Position numbers and translations under genes: made by a program | Part shown: positions 45,552 to 53,656 of the stretch, one piece after another | Layout: each line of letters starts with the position of its first letter | How positions within the stretch are numbered: position 1 is the first letter of the stretch | Notes under the pieces: model-generated | Seen by the model: only the letters and a program-made list of their open reading frames with translations | Told to the model about the DNA's origin: nothing | The model's database searches: none | DNA from: Thalassobius vesicularis | GTDB taxonomy: Bacteria; Pseudomonadota; Alphaproteobacteria; Rhodobacterales; Rhodobacteraceae | DNA length: 64,000 nt | Assembly: GCF_004799325.1 (NCBI RefSeq) | Contig: NZ_SSMD01000002.1 | Coordinates: forward strand, 248,001-312,000 | Direction of reading: 5' to 3'

Positions 45552-46445
45552 ATGGCACAACGTTACGGCGGCAAGTTCAGCCCGCAAGGCGACAGCCCCG
45601 CCCAAAACCCGACCCAAAAACCAAGCGGAGAGTTCCGCGCCGCCCGCCGCACCCGCGCCGGGGGCCGTGTGAACCTGCTGTTTCTTGCCCCGCTGCCCCT
45701 GATCTGGTCGGCCTTCGGCAATGGCCCGACCGCGCTGGCGCTGAACCTCGCCGCGCTTGGCCTGCTGATCCTGGCCGCCTGGCTGACCCGAGAGGGCCTG
45801 ATCGCACAAGAAGCATACGAGGCCCGCACCGTCGCCCGCCGCCCCGCCTTTCCGCGCAAGATCGCGGGCTCGCTGCTGACTGGTCTGGGCCTGGCACTGG
45901 CCGGGTTCGCCGCCACCGGCGATCTGATCGCCCCCGTGATCTATCTGGTGATCGGCTCCGCGCTGCACCTGCTGGCCTTTGGCGTGGACCCGATGAAAAA
46001 CAAGGGGATGGAGGGGATCGACACCTTCCAGACCGACCGCGTGGCCCGCGCCGTGGACGAGGCGGAAAAGCACCTTGCCGCCATGACCGACGCCATGAAG
46101 CGCGCAGGCGACCGGCAGATGATGGCGCGGCTCGACCAGTTCCAGACCACCGCGCGCGACCTGTTCCGCACCGTTGAAAACGACCCGCGCGACCTGACCG
46201 CCGCGCGCAAATACCTGTCCGTCTACCTGATGGGCGCCCGCGACGCGACGATCAAGTTCGCCGACATCTACGCCCGCACCGGCGATGCCCAAGCCCGCAG
46301 CGACTATGCCGCGCTGCTGGACGATCTTGAGCAGAACTTTGCCGCCCGCACCCGAAAATTGTTGCTGGACGACCGCAGCGATCTGAATATCGAGATCGAC
46401 GTGCTGCGCGACCGGCTGAAACGCGAAGGCGTGACCTCGCAATAA
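45552..46445 (+). CDS. XpaC-like 5-bromo-4-chloroindolyl phosphate hydrolysis family protein
   Basis: A 297-residue membrane protein. The N-terminal 40 residues are polar; two hydrophobic hairpins follow (about residues 42-78 and 100-140). The C-terminal cytosolic half is helical and charged, DTFQTDRVARAVDEAEKHLAAM and AARKYLSVYLMGARDATIKFADIYARTGD, matching the XpaC family. XpaC and TelA homologues are neighbours in many bacteria, including Bacillus (yceG-yceH type loci) and Ter clusters. The original hydrolysis phenotype does not define a biochemical activity. Coupled to the upstream microprotein. Confidence 0.85.
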   Translation: MAQRYGGKFSPQGDSPAQNPTQKPSGEFRAARRTRAGGRVNLLFLAPLPLIWSAFGNGPTALALNLAALGLLILAAWLTREGLIAQEAYEARTVARRPAFPRKIAGSLLTGLGLALAGFAATGDLIAPVIYLVIGSALHLLAFGVDPMKNKGMEGIDTFQTDRVARAVDEAEKHLAAMTDAMKRAGDRQMMARLDQFQTTARDLFRTVENDPRDLTAARKYLSVYLMGARDATIKFADIYARTGDAQARSDYAALLDDLEQNFAARTRKLLLDDRSDLNIEIDVLRDRLKREGVTSQ

Positions 46446-46476
46446 CCCGTTGAAACGGATACCGAAAGGGAAACAC

Positions 46477-47676
46477 ATGCCCGGAACCACTCAGCAAAAG
46501 GCGCAGGATGCGCTGGCCCTGGTTGATGAAGTCAATGCCGTGATCCTGCCCGAACCCACCCGCGCCGACGAGGTCGTCGCGCTGGAGCAGGCCGCCCCCG
46601 CCCAGTCCGAGGAAATCCGCACCCGCATGGCCGAACTGGACATGTCCGACACCGGGTCCATCGTGAATTTCGGCTCGGGCGCGCAGGCCGAACTGCAAGA
46701 GATCAGCCAGGCCATGCTGTCCGACGTGCGCAACAAGGATGTCGGCCCCGCCGGTGACAGCCTGCGCAACATCGTCAGCACGATCCGCGGCTTCTCGGTC
46801 TCGGAACTGGACGTGCGCCGTGAACGCAGCTGGTGGGAAAAACTGCTGGGCAAGGCCGCGCCCTTCGCCCAATTCACCGCCCGCTTCGAGATGGTGCAGG
46901 GCCAGATCGACAAGATTACCGACGACTTGCTGAACCACGAGCACAAGCTGCTGAAGGACATCAAGTCGCTGGACCTGCTGTACCAGAAAACCCTGGCCTT
47001 CTACGACGAACTGGCGCTCTACATCGCCGCCGGCGAAGCCAAGCTGAAAGAGCTGGACAGCGAAACCATCCCTGCCAAAGAGGCCGATGTTCAGGCCGCC
47101 CCCGAAGGCGAGCAGGTGATGAAAGCGCAGGAACTGCGCGACCTGCGTGCCGCGCGCGACGATCTGGAGCGCCGCGTGCACGACCTGAAACTGACCCGTC
47201 AGGTGACGATGCAGTCGCTGCCCTCGATCCGGTTGGTGCAGGAAAACGACAAGTCGCTGGTGACCAAGATCAACTCGACCCTGGTGAACACCGTACCGCT
47301 TTGGGAAACCCAACTGGCGCAGGCCGTCACCATCCAGCGCAGCGCCGAGGCCGCCGCCGCCGTCCGCGACGCCAATGACCTGACCAACGAATTGCTGACT
47401 GCCAACGCGAAAAACCTGCGCGAATCCAACAAGATGATCCGCGAAGAGATGGAGCGCGGCGTGTTCGACATCAACGCCGTCAAACAGGCCAATGCCGACC
47501 TGATCGCCACGATCAACGAAAGCCTGCAAATCGCCGACGAGGGCAAGGCCAAACGCGCCGCCGCCGAGGCCGACCTGAAGAAGATGGAGGCCGAGCTGCG
47601 CGACACCCTCGCCGCTGCCAAGGCCCGCAAGACCGGTCTGGGCGACACTGCCGGCACCTCGGTTCCGAAGGGGTAA
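46477..47676 (+). CDS. telA: TelA-family toxic anion resistance protein
   Basis: A 399-residue cytosolic, nearly all-helical protein of the TelA family, linked to tellurite, toxic anion and cell-envelope stress resistance. Conserved parts seen: GSGAQAELQEISQAMLSDVRNKD, SWWEKLLGKAAPFAQFTARFE, ITDDLLNHEHKLLKDIKSLDLLY, and QSLPSIRLVQENDKSLVTKI. Long coiled-coil stretches cover residues about 150-220 and 300-390. GAAAGGG lies before the ATG at 46477. Directly follows the XpaC-like gene. Confidence 0.93.
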   Translation: MPGTTQQKAQDALALVDEVNAVILPEPTRADEVVALEQAAPAQSEEIRTRMAELDMSDTGSIVNFGSGAQAELQEISQAMLSDVRNKDVGPAGDSLRNIVSTIRGFSVSELDVRRERSWWEKLLGKAAPFAQFTARFEMVQGQIDKITDDLLNHEHKLLKDIKSLDLLYQKTLAFYDELALYIAAGEAKLKELDSETIPAKEADVQAAPEGEQVMKAQELRDLRAARDDLERRVHDLKLTRQVTMQSLPSIRLVQENDKSLVTKINSTLVNTVPLWETQLAQAVTIQRSAEAAAAVRDANDLTNELLTANAKNLRESNKMIREEMERGVFDINAVKQANADLIATINESLQIADEGKAKRAAAEADLKKMEAELRDTLAAAKARKTGLGDTAGTSVPKG

Positions 47677-47680
47677 GCGT

Positions 47681-48616
47681 TTGCACGTCTGGCCCGGCCC
47701 GATCAAAGCAGCCGCCGCTTGCGCCGTTCTGGCGCTGGCGGGGTGCATTGATATGGGGCCGCGCCAGCCCCCCAAATCGCGCCCGTCCGATCTGGCCGCC
47801 GGACCGTCCGCGCAAAGCCAGGCCCTGACGCGTTACTATTCCCGCCTGCAGGCCGACCTGCTGGCACAGGGCCTGCTGCGCACTGATGGCGGCGGCCCCG
47901 ACACGCCCTTCACCGCCGCGATGCTGGCCCGCGATTTCGAACGCATTGCCCTCTATGACGAATACGAAAGCGGCGCGGGGATGCGTGCCTCGAAATCCGG
48001 GGCGGGCGTACTGCGGCGCTGGTCGGACCCGGTGCGCGTCAAGCTGCATTTCGGCGCCTCGATCCCACCCGAACAGCGCGCCACCGACACCAAATCCGTT
48101 ACCAATTACGTCAACCGGCTGAACCGCGTGACCGGCCACCCCATCGGGATGCGCGACAAGGACGCCAATTTCATGGTGCTGGTCGTCTCCGAGGATGACC
48201 GCAGCGAGGTGCTGTCCAGCGTCCGCACCATCGTGCCGAACATCCAGCCCGCATTTCTGCAAATCCTCGAAGAGATCCCCTCCTCGATCTATTGCCTGGT
48301 GCTGTCGCTGTCGAACATGTCGGACGACCACGAATACAACAAGGCCATCGCGATCATCCGGGCTGAACACCCCGACCTGCTGCGCCTTTCCTGCATCCAC
48401 GAAGAATTGGCCCAGGGGCTGGGCCTGCCCAATGACAGCCCCGCCGCGCGCCCCTCGATCTTCAACGACGACGATGAATTCGCGCTGTTGACGACGCATG
48501 ACGAAATGCTGCTGAAAATCCTGTACGATCGACGCCTGCGTGCCGGCATGAGCGCCGAGGAAGCCCGCCCCATCATCCGCCGCATCGCCAGGGAACTGGT
48601 CGGCACCCACAGTTGA
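47681..48616 (+). CDS. DUF2927 lipoprotein
   Basis: A 311-residue lipoprotein with signal KAAAACAVLALAGC (lipobox LAGC, Cys at about 22). The DUF2927 domain includes RRWSDPVRVKLHFGAS, ILEEIPSSIYCLV and CIHEELAQGLGLPNDSP at about residues 238-254. HEELAQGLGL has the spacing of a metallopeptidase HExxH helix but with Gln in place of the second His. The start is TTG at 47681, four bases after the telA stop, with GAAGGGG before it. A periplasmic component of the same operon. Confidence 0.85.
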   Translation: MHVWPGPIKAAAACAVLALAGCIDMGPRQPPKSRPSDLAAGPSAQSQALTRYYSRLQADLLAQGLLRTDGGGPDTPFTAAMLARDFERIALYDEYESGAGMRASKSGAGVLRRWSDPVRVKLHFGASIPPEQRATDTKSVTNYVNRLNRVTGHPIGMRDKDANFMVLVVSEDDRSEVLSSVRTIVPNIQPAFLQILEEIPSSIYCLVLSLSNMSDDHEYNKAIAIIRAEHPDLLRLSCIHEELAQGLGLPNDSPAARPSIFNDDDEFALLTTHDEMLLKILYDRRLRAGMSAEEARPIIRRIARELVGTHS

Positions 48617-48632
48617 ACAAACGGAGGACCCC

Positions 48633-49760
48633 ATGGGTATTTTCGATTTTCTGACCGGTGAATTCATCGACGTCATCCACTGGACGGACGACACCCGCGA
48701 CACGATGGTCTGGCGCTTTGAACGCGAAGGCCACGAGATCAAGTACGGCGCCAAGCTGACCGTCCGCGAAGGCCAGGCCGCCGTCTTTGTCCACGAGGGG
48801 CAGCTGGCCGATGTCTTCACCCCCGGCCTGTACATGTTGGAAACCAACAACATGCCGATCCTGACCACGCTGCAGCACTGGGACCACGGGTTCAAATCGC
48901 CGTTCAAGTCCGAGATCTATTTCGTCAACACGACCCGGTTCAACGACCTGAAATGGGGCACCAAGAACCCGATCATGCTGCGCGATCCGGAGTTCGGCCC
49001 GACCCGCATCCGCGCCTTCGGCACCTATTCCGTGCGCGTGTCCGACGCCGCGAAATTCCTGACCGAGATCGTCGGCACCGACGGCGAATTCACGATGGAC
49101 GAGATCAGTTTCCAGATCCGCAACGTGATCGTGCAAGAGTTTTCCCGCGCCATTTCCGCCTCGGGGATTCCGGTGCTGGACATGGCCGCCAACACCGCCG
49201 ACCTGGGCAAGCTGATCGCCACCGAGATCGCCCCCACGATCGCCGAATACGGCCTGTCGATCCCCGAATTGTATATTGAAAACATCAGCTTGCCCCCGGC
49301 GGTCGAGGCCGCGCTGGACAAGCGGACCTCGATGGGTCTGGCGGGCGATCTGGGCAAGTTCACCCAGTATTCCGCCGCCGAGGCCATGACCGCCGCCGCC
49401 CAGACGCCCAATTCGGGCATGGGGGCAGGGCTTGGCATGGGGATGGGCATGGCGATGGCGCAGAACATGGCGCGCACGGGGCCGTGGGGCGCCGTGCCTC
49501 AGGCGGCGCAGCCTGCCGCGCCCGTCGCTGCGCCCCCGCCCCCGCCGGTCGAAAAGGTCTGGCACATCGCCGTGGACGGCCAGACGCAGGGGCCGTTCTC
49601 GCGCGCGACGATGGGGCGGATGGCCTCGGACGGCAGCCTGACGCGCGAAACCCATGTCTGGACCGCCGGTCAGGACGGTTGGAAACACGCCGAGGACGTG
49701 CAGGAACTGGCGCAGCTGTTCACCATCCTGCCGCCTCCTCCGCCGCCGCCCGCAGGCTAA
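48633..49760 (+). CDS. SPFH-domain protein (YdjI/virion-core type) with C-terminal GYF domain
   Basis: A 375-residue protein. Residues about 20-230 form an SPFH-like domain of the Bacillus YdjI type (DTMVWRFEREGHEIKYGAKL, VFVHEGQLADVFTPGLYMLE, FQIRNVIVQEFSRAIS). A Gly/Met-rich linker (GMGAGLGMGMGMAMAQNMA) and a proline tract (APPPPPP type, about 298-305) lead to a GYF_2 domain (about 307-366, IAVDGQTQGPFSRATMGRM, TAGQDGWKHAEDV), and the protein ends in another proline run. No signal peptide. GGAGGA upstream. YdjI relatives accompany PspA and stress loci; the 'virion core' name is historical, not a phage gene. Confidence 0.85.
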   Translation: MGIFDFLTGEFIDVIHWTDDTRDTMVWRFEREGHEIKYGAKLTVREGQAAVFVHEGQLADVFTPGLYMLETNNMPILTTLQHWDHGFKSPFKSEIYFVNTTRFNDLKWGTKNPIMLRDPEFGPTRIRAFGTYSVRVSDAAKFLTEIVGTDGEFTMDEISFQIRNVIVQEFSRAISASGIPVLDMAANTADLGKLIATEIAPTIAEYGLSIPELYIENISLPPAVEAALDKRTSMGLAGDLGKFTQYSAAEAMTAAAQTPNSGMGAGLGMGMGMAMAQNMARTGPWGAVPQAAQPAAPVAAPPPPPVEKVWHIAVDGQTQGPFSRATMGRMASDGSLTRETHVWTAGQDGWKHAEDVQELAQLFTILPPPPPPPAG

Positions 49761-49763
49761 GAC

Positions 49764-50144
49764 ATGACACAGGTCATCCGCAGCTCTGACTGCGAAAACT
49801 CGCCCCGCAATCAACGGGTTGAGCAGATCGCCCTGGCCCTTCTGGGTGCGGGCGACCTGCCCGACTCGGTGCTGTCCGAAGGCGCGGTCTGGGACCGTAA
49901 CGGCGGTGCCATCTCGGGGCGCGCGGCGATCCAGACCCTGCGCGCCACCCTGCCCCGATGCGAGGAAATCCGCGTCGATCAGGTGGTCAGCCACGGCAAG
50001 GCGGGCACCGCCTCGGGCACGTTGCGCCGTCCGGGCCAGCGCGACCGGCTGTTCTGCCACGTGATCCGCTTCACATCGACCGCCGCCAGCGAAATCGCCC
50101 AGATCGTCAGTTTCGAACATGCCGGAGGGGCGCATGGCCGATAA
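49764..50144 (+). CDS. NTF2/SnoaL-like small protein
   Basis: A 126-residue soluble protein. The order of helices and strands (RVEQIALALLGAGDLPDSVL, AVWDRNGGAISGRAAIQTLRATLP, DQVVSHGKAGTASGTLRRPGQRDRLFCHVIRFTS split by turns) resembles a compact NTF2-like cone, but no family motif is clear. It starts three bases after the SPFH gene and overlaps the next gene by 11 bases, so it belongs to the same operon. Function unknown. Confidence 0.7.
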   Translation: MTQVIRSSDCENSPRNQRVEQIALALLGAGDLPDSVLSEGAVWDRNGGAISGRAAIQTLRATLPRCEEIRVDQVVSHGKAGTASGTLRRPGQRDRLFCHVIRFTSTAASEIAQIVSFEHAGGAHGR

Positions 50145-51228
50145 TTCCGAACACCGCTTTCCCTGCGATCAGTGCGGCGCGGACATGCGCTTCGATCCCA
50201 AGGCCGGGCAGCTGATCTGCGACCATTGCGGCCACACCGAACCCGTTCAGGACAAGGGCCTCTGGAAAGGCGGTGCCATCCGCGAGCTGGATTTCAAACA
50301 AGCGCTGGACAACTTGCTGCCCGCCCAGGACATCGAGGAAATCCGCACCACCAAATGCCCCAATTGCGGCGCCGAGGTCGAGTTTTCCGAGGCCACCCAC
50401 GCCCTCGAATGCCCGTTCTGCGCCACGCCCGTCGTCACCGACACCGGCACGCATCGCCAGATCAAGCCGCGCGGCGTGCTGCCCTTCGTGCTGAACGAGG
50501 GTCAGGCGCGTGAAGCGATGACCCGTTGGCTGGGGAAATTGTGGTTCGCGCCCAATGGCTTGCAGGAATACGCCCGCAAGGGCCGCAAGATGGACGGCAT
50601 CTATGTCCCCTACTGGACCTTCGACGCCGACACCAAATCCGCCTATCGCGGCGAGCGCGGCACGACCTATTACGTCACCGAAACCGTGATGCGCGACGGC
50701 AAGCCCGTGCAGGTGCAGGTCCCGAAAATCCGCTGGACTCCGAAATCGGGCCGCGTGGCGCGGTTCTTTGACGACGTGCTGGTGCTGGCCTCGCGCAGCC
50801 TGCCGGGGCGCTATACCGACGCGCTGGAGCCGTGGGATCTGTCCGCGCTGAAGCCCTATCAGCCGCACTTTCTGGCCGGATTCCGGGCCGAGGGCTACTC
50901 GGTCGAGCTGGACCAGGGCTATGACATTGCCCGCGAAAAGATGAACCGTGTGATCGAGCGCGACGTGCGTTTCGACATCGGCGGTGATCAGCAGCGCATT
51001 CACGATATCCAGACCCAGATCAGCGATGTTACGTTCAAACATATCCTGCTGCCTGTCTGGCTGGCGGCGTACAAATATCGCGGAAAAACGTACCGTTTCG
51101 TGATCAACGGCCAAACCGGGCGGGTACAGGGCGAGCGTCCCTGGTCGGCCTGGAAGATCGCCTTCGCGGTGGTACTGGGCTTGATCGTGGCGGGGATCGT
51201 TGGCTACATCGCCGCACAAAATCAATGA
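50134..51228 (+). CDS. Double zinc-ribbon protein with C-terminal membrane anchor (YdjG-like)
   Basis: A 364-residue protein often named 'primosomal protein N' in error. Two zinc ribbons occur near the N-terminus: CDQC...CDHC (C11, C14, C30, C33) and CPNC...CPFC (about 75-97). A middle beta-rich domain follows (GVLPFVLNEGQAREAMTRWLG, IYVPYWTFDADTKSAY, HILLPVWLAAYKYRGKTYRFVINGQTG), then one transmembrane helix at about 338-360. This matches the zinc ribbon plus membrane segment of YdjG-type stress proteins. The ATG at 50134 is preceded by GGAGGGG; an ATG at 50119 is less likely. Confidence 0.83.
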   Translation: MADNSEHRFPCDQCGADMRFDPKAGQLICDHCGHTEPVQDKGLWKGGAIRELDFKQALDNLLPAQDIEEIRTTKCPNCGAEVEFSEATHALECPFCATPVVTDTGTHRQIKPRGVLPFVLNEGQAREAMTRWLGKLWFAPNGLQEYARKGRKMDGIYVPYWTFDADTKSAYRGERGTTYYVTETVMRDGKPVQVQVPKIRWTPKSGRVARFFDDVLVLASRSLPGRYTDALEPWDLSALKPYQPHFLAGFRAEGYSVELDQGYDIAREKMNRVIERDVRFDIGGDQQRIHDIQTQISDVTFKHILLPVWLAAYKYRGKTYRFVINGQTGRVQGERPWSAWKIAFAVVLGLIVAGIVGYIAAQNQ

Positions 51229-51248
51229 CTTACCCTTGGGGAGGGGAC

Positions 51249-51920
51249 ATGACCGAAGAGTTTGACGCGTTTGACGCCCTGATGCATCGCCGCCATTCCT
51301 GCCGCGGATTCCGGCCCGATCCGGTGCCGCGTGACGTGGTCGAACGCATCGTCCGCGCCGCCTCGCGCGTGCCGACCTGGTGCAACGCCCAACCCTGGCA
51401 AGTGATCGTGACCGACGGGGCCGAGACTGACCGGTTCCGCGACGTGATTCATGCCGCCGCCTCGAGCCAAGCAGCGCAGCCCGATTTGGACTGGCCCAAA
51501 CAATATCTTGGGGTCTATCAGGACCGGCGCCGCACATGTGGCCTGCAATTGTACGACGCCGTGGGCGTGACGCGGGGCGACCGGGTGGCCTCGGGCAAGC
51601 AGATGATGGAGAACTATCGCCTGTTCGGCGCGCCGCACGTGGCCATCGTGACGTCCGAGGCGGATCTGGGCACCTATGGCGTGATGGATTGCGGGGGGTT
51701 CGTGGCGGCCTTCACCGTCGCGGCCGAGGCAGTCGGCGTGGCCAGCATCGCGCAGGCGGCGGTTGCGGCCTTTGCACCGACCGTTCGGGCGCATTTCGGC
51801 ATTCCGGATAACCGGTTGATTTTATGCGCGATTTCCTTTGGATATGAGGACACCAGCCATCCGGCCAACGGGTTCCGCACCGCACGGGCGGACATGGATG
51901 AGGTGATCGACTGGCGCTGA
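51249..51920 (+). CDS. Nitroreductase-family protein
   Basis: A 223-residue FMN-dependent nitroreductase-fold protein. The FMN-phosphate arginines are in MHRRHSCRGFRPDPVP, followed by SRVPTWCNAQPWQVIVTDG and GVMDCGGFVAAFTVAAEAVGVAS. Substrate unknown; relatives reduce nitro compounds, quinones or enones. The ATG at 51249 follows GGGGAGGGGAC; an alternative ATG at 51225 overlaps the preceding stop. Its immediate position after the zinc-ribbon gene makes cotranscription likely, but it need not share function. Confidence 0.88.
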   Translation: MTEEFDAFDALMHRRHSCRGFRPDPVPRDVVERIVRAASRVPTWCNAQPWQVIVTDGAETDRFRDVIHAAASSQAAQPDLDWPKQYLGVYQDRRRTCGLQLYDAVGVTRGDRVASGKQMMENYRLFGAPHVAIVTSEADLGTYGVMDCGGFVAAFTVAAEAVGVASIAQAAVAAFAPTVRAHFGIPDNRLILCAISFGYEDTSHPANGFRTARADMDEVIDWR

Positions 51921-51995
51921 GGGGGCCAGCCCCCTCTCCGTTGAAATCTACGATTTCAACGCATTCACCCCCGGGATATTTGGAAAAAGAAGAAG
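51919..51995 (+). repeat. Dispersed 3'-end element, copy 4 (downstream of nitroreductase)
   Basis: Directly after the stop: hairpin GAGGGGG/CCCCCTC (51919-51936), a perfect ten-pair hairpin CGTTGAAATC/GATTTCAACG (51939-51961), then CCCCCGGGATATTTGG and AAAAAGAAGAAGC ending at 51995. This belongs to the second subtype (GGGATATTT) of the element. Confidence 0.8.
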
Positions 51996-52055
51996 CCCTT
52001 GCATATCAACGGGATATGGGGGATTTTCCCGATGTTCAGCGAGAGGATTGGCGCC

Positions 52056-52493
52056 ATGAGAGCCTTGTTGCAGCGGATTTCCGAAGCCTCGGTTTCTGTC
52101 GACGGTAGCGTGATCGGGCGGAGTGGCCCCGGGCTGCTGATCCTGATCTGCGCGATGGCCGGAGACAGCGAGGCGCAGGCCGATCAGATTGCCGCAAAGA
52201 TCGCTAAGCTACGGATTTTCAAGGATGAATCCGGCAAGATGAATCGCTCGATCCGGGATGCGGGCGGATCGGCTTTGGTGGTGAGCCAGTTCACCCTGGC
52301 GGCAGACACGTCGCGGGGCAATCGGCCGGGGTTTTCGACTGCGGCACCGCCAGACGAGGGCAAGCGCCTGTATGAATATTTCGCCAAGCGATTGGAATCC
52401 GAAGGAATTTCCGTCGAGACCGGCGAATTCGGCGCGGATATGAGCGTGGCGCTGGTCAATGACGGGCCGGTCACGATCTGGGTCGAGGTCTGA
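52056..52493 (+). CDS. dtd: D-aminoacyl-tRNA deacylase
   Basis: A 145-residue DTD enzyme that removes D-amino acids (and glycine from tRNA-Ala) from t[20 protein letters not shown] opens the fold; the two signature loops are [16 protein letters not shown] (SQ motif, about residue 77) and [10 protein letters not shown] (Gly-cisPro near the C-terminus). GAGAGGA precedes the ATG at 52056. Longer upstream frames include the repeat and were rejected. Confidence 0.95.
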   Translation: MRALLQRISEASVSVDGSVIGRSGPGLLILICAMAGDSEAQADQIAAKIAKLRIFKDESGKMNRSIRDAGGSALVVSQFTLAADTSRGNRPGFSTAAPPDEGKRLYEYFAKRLESEGISVETGEFGADMSVALVNDGPVTIWVEV

Positions 52494-52897
52494 TCGGACG
52501 CCGCCTTAACCTTCGATACACCCACGAAATTGTAAGATTCTTGGGGATTTTCGTACGCTCTGAAACCAGTCGGCGCGGGGGCCCCTCTTCCCCCGCGCCT
52601 CTGGTCGTCGTACCGGGCCACTGGCCGCGTATGCCGGTGCCGAACCCCACGTTTGCCGCTTCCCCTCAGAAACGCGACTGGCGCAACCCCTCATGCACCT
52701 GTCGCTGCGGCGAACCTCCCGTTCGGTCGGACGCGACCGACGCCCCCCATGAGACAGGAGGGGGCGCTGGCCCGGCGATGATCGTCAGACGATCACAGAA
52801 CAGCGAGTCGCGCAAGCCTGATCAGGCGAAATCGTCTGACAAAGTGTCGGCGCGCGGGGCGGCACGCAGCGATGAGCACAGTGATTTTGGGATTGTC
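52494..52897. other. 404-bp gap between dtd and tRNA-Leu
   Basis: No supported gene on either strand. Seen are a 17-base palindrome TGATCGT-CAG-ACGATCA at 52779-52795 and a partial second copy (ATCGTCTGAC) near 52830. Open frames here have no domain or ribosome site. It holds the 3' flank of the tRNA gene on the minus strand. Confidence 0.5.
52779..52795. promoter_or_regulatory. Palindrome TGATCGT-CAG-ACGATCA
   Basis: Perfect seven-base arms with a three-base spacer in a non-coding region, about 100 bases beyond the 3' end of tRNA-Leu. It could be a regulator site or a small 3' hairpin; nothing in the flanks decides between these. Confidence 0.35.
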
Positions 52898-52983
52898 TGG
52901 TACGGGCGGCCGGATTCGAACCGGCATGGCCTTTCGGCCTAGAGATTTTAAGTCTCCTGTGTCTACCGTTCCACCACGCCCGC
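52898..52983 (-). tRNA. tRNA-Leu (anticodon UAA)
   Basis: An 86-base class II tRNA on the minus strand. Acceptor stem GCGGGCG pairs with CGCCCGT, the anticodon loop is ACTTAAAAT with anticodon TAA, the long variable arm contains GGCC-GAAA-GGCC, and the T arm is CCGGTTCGAATCCGG. The 3' CCA is encoded. It reads UUA and UUG leucine codons. Confidence 0.96.
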
Positions 52984-53038
52984 CTACAGAGTTGCGGACA
53001 ATAGCCGATCAATCAGGCGTGTAAAGGCGCGAAACGCG

Positions 53039-53578
53039 CTACAACTTCTCACCCTTGGGTGGCGCAAGCAGGTGGCGTTCGGGCAGCCAGGGGTTCAGCG
53101 CAAGGGCCTGTTTCAGCACCTGCTGGGCCTGGTCCTGCTGGTTCAGCCCCATCAGCGCCAGCGCCTTGCCGGTCATCGCCGCCACATGGGTCGGCGACAG
53201 GCGCAGCGCCACGTCAAGATCGGTCAGCGCGGCCTGGTAATCCTCGCGCATGAAATTGACAAAGGCGCGCTGGTTGTAGCCCTCGGCATAGTCGGGGCAA
53301 TAGGCGACAAGGCGGTCGAATTCCTGCGTGGCCCCCAGAAAATCATACGAGGCGCGCTTGCTGATGCCGGTGTCCAGCGCCGCCTGGGCGGCCTCATCCG
53401 GGGCGTCGGTCCACAATTCCCACAGCTGGTTGGTCAGCAGGCGGGCGTCCTGCTCGGTCTTGGCGGCGCGGATCTGGGTCAGCACGTCCTCGATCGCGGC
53501 GGCATGATCGGGGGGCGCGGGACAGGCCCACGCCGCAGCACCGGACAGCATCAACGCCATGACAGACAGGATACGCAT
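53039..53578 (-). CDS. TPR-repeat secreted protein
   Basis: A 179-residue protein with a signal peptide (MRILSVMALMLSGAAAWACP, cleavage near residue 18) and two to three tetratricopeptide repeats in residues about 75-170 (YDFLGATQEFDRLVAYCPDY, AEGYNQRAFVNFMREDYQAAL, DLDVALRLSPTHVAAMTGKAL). A periplasmic scaffold for protein contacts; partners unknown. Upstream of and on the strand opposite to the rhomboid gene. Confidence 0.88.
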   Translation of the reverse strand: MRILSVMALMLSGAAAWACPAPPDHAAAIEDVLTQIRAAKTEQDARLLTNQLWELWTDAPDEAAQAALDTGISKRASYDFLGATQEFDRLVAYCPDYAEGYNQRAFVNFMREDYQAALTDLDVALRLSPTHVAAMTGKALALMGLNQQDQAQQVLKQALALNPWLPERHLLAPPKGEKL

Positions 53579-53656
53579 CCCCCTAATCTGGAGCGTTTTC
53601 GAACCCCGTCAAGGCAGGCGCTTGACCCCGGCCGGAAAACCCCGGATCGTGCGCCC

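Noticed and set aside
48633-51228. Possible prophage remnant because of 'virion core' and 'primosomal protein' naming of these families
   Set aside because: The proteins are SPFH-GYF and zinc-ribbon membrane proteins in an operon with TelA and XpaC. No phage structural, integrase or lysis gene is present.
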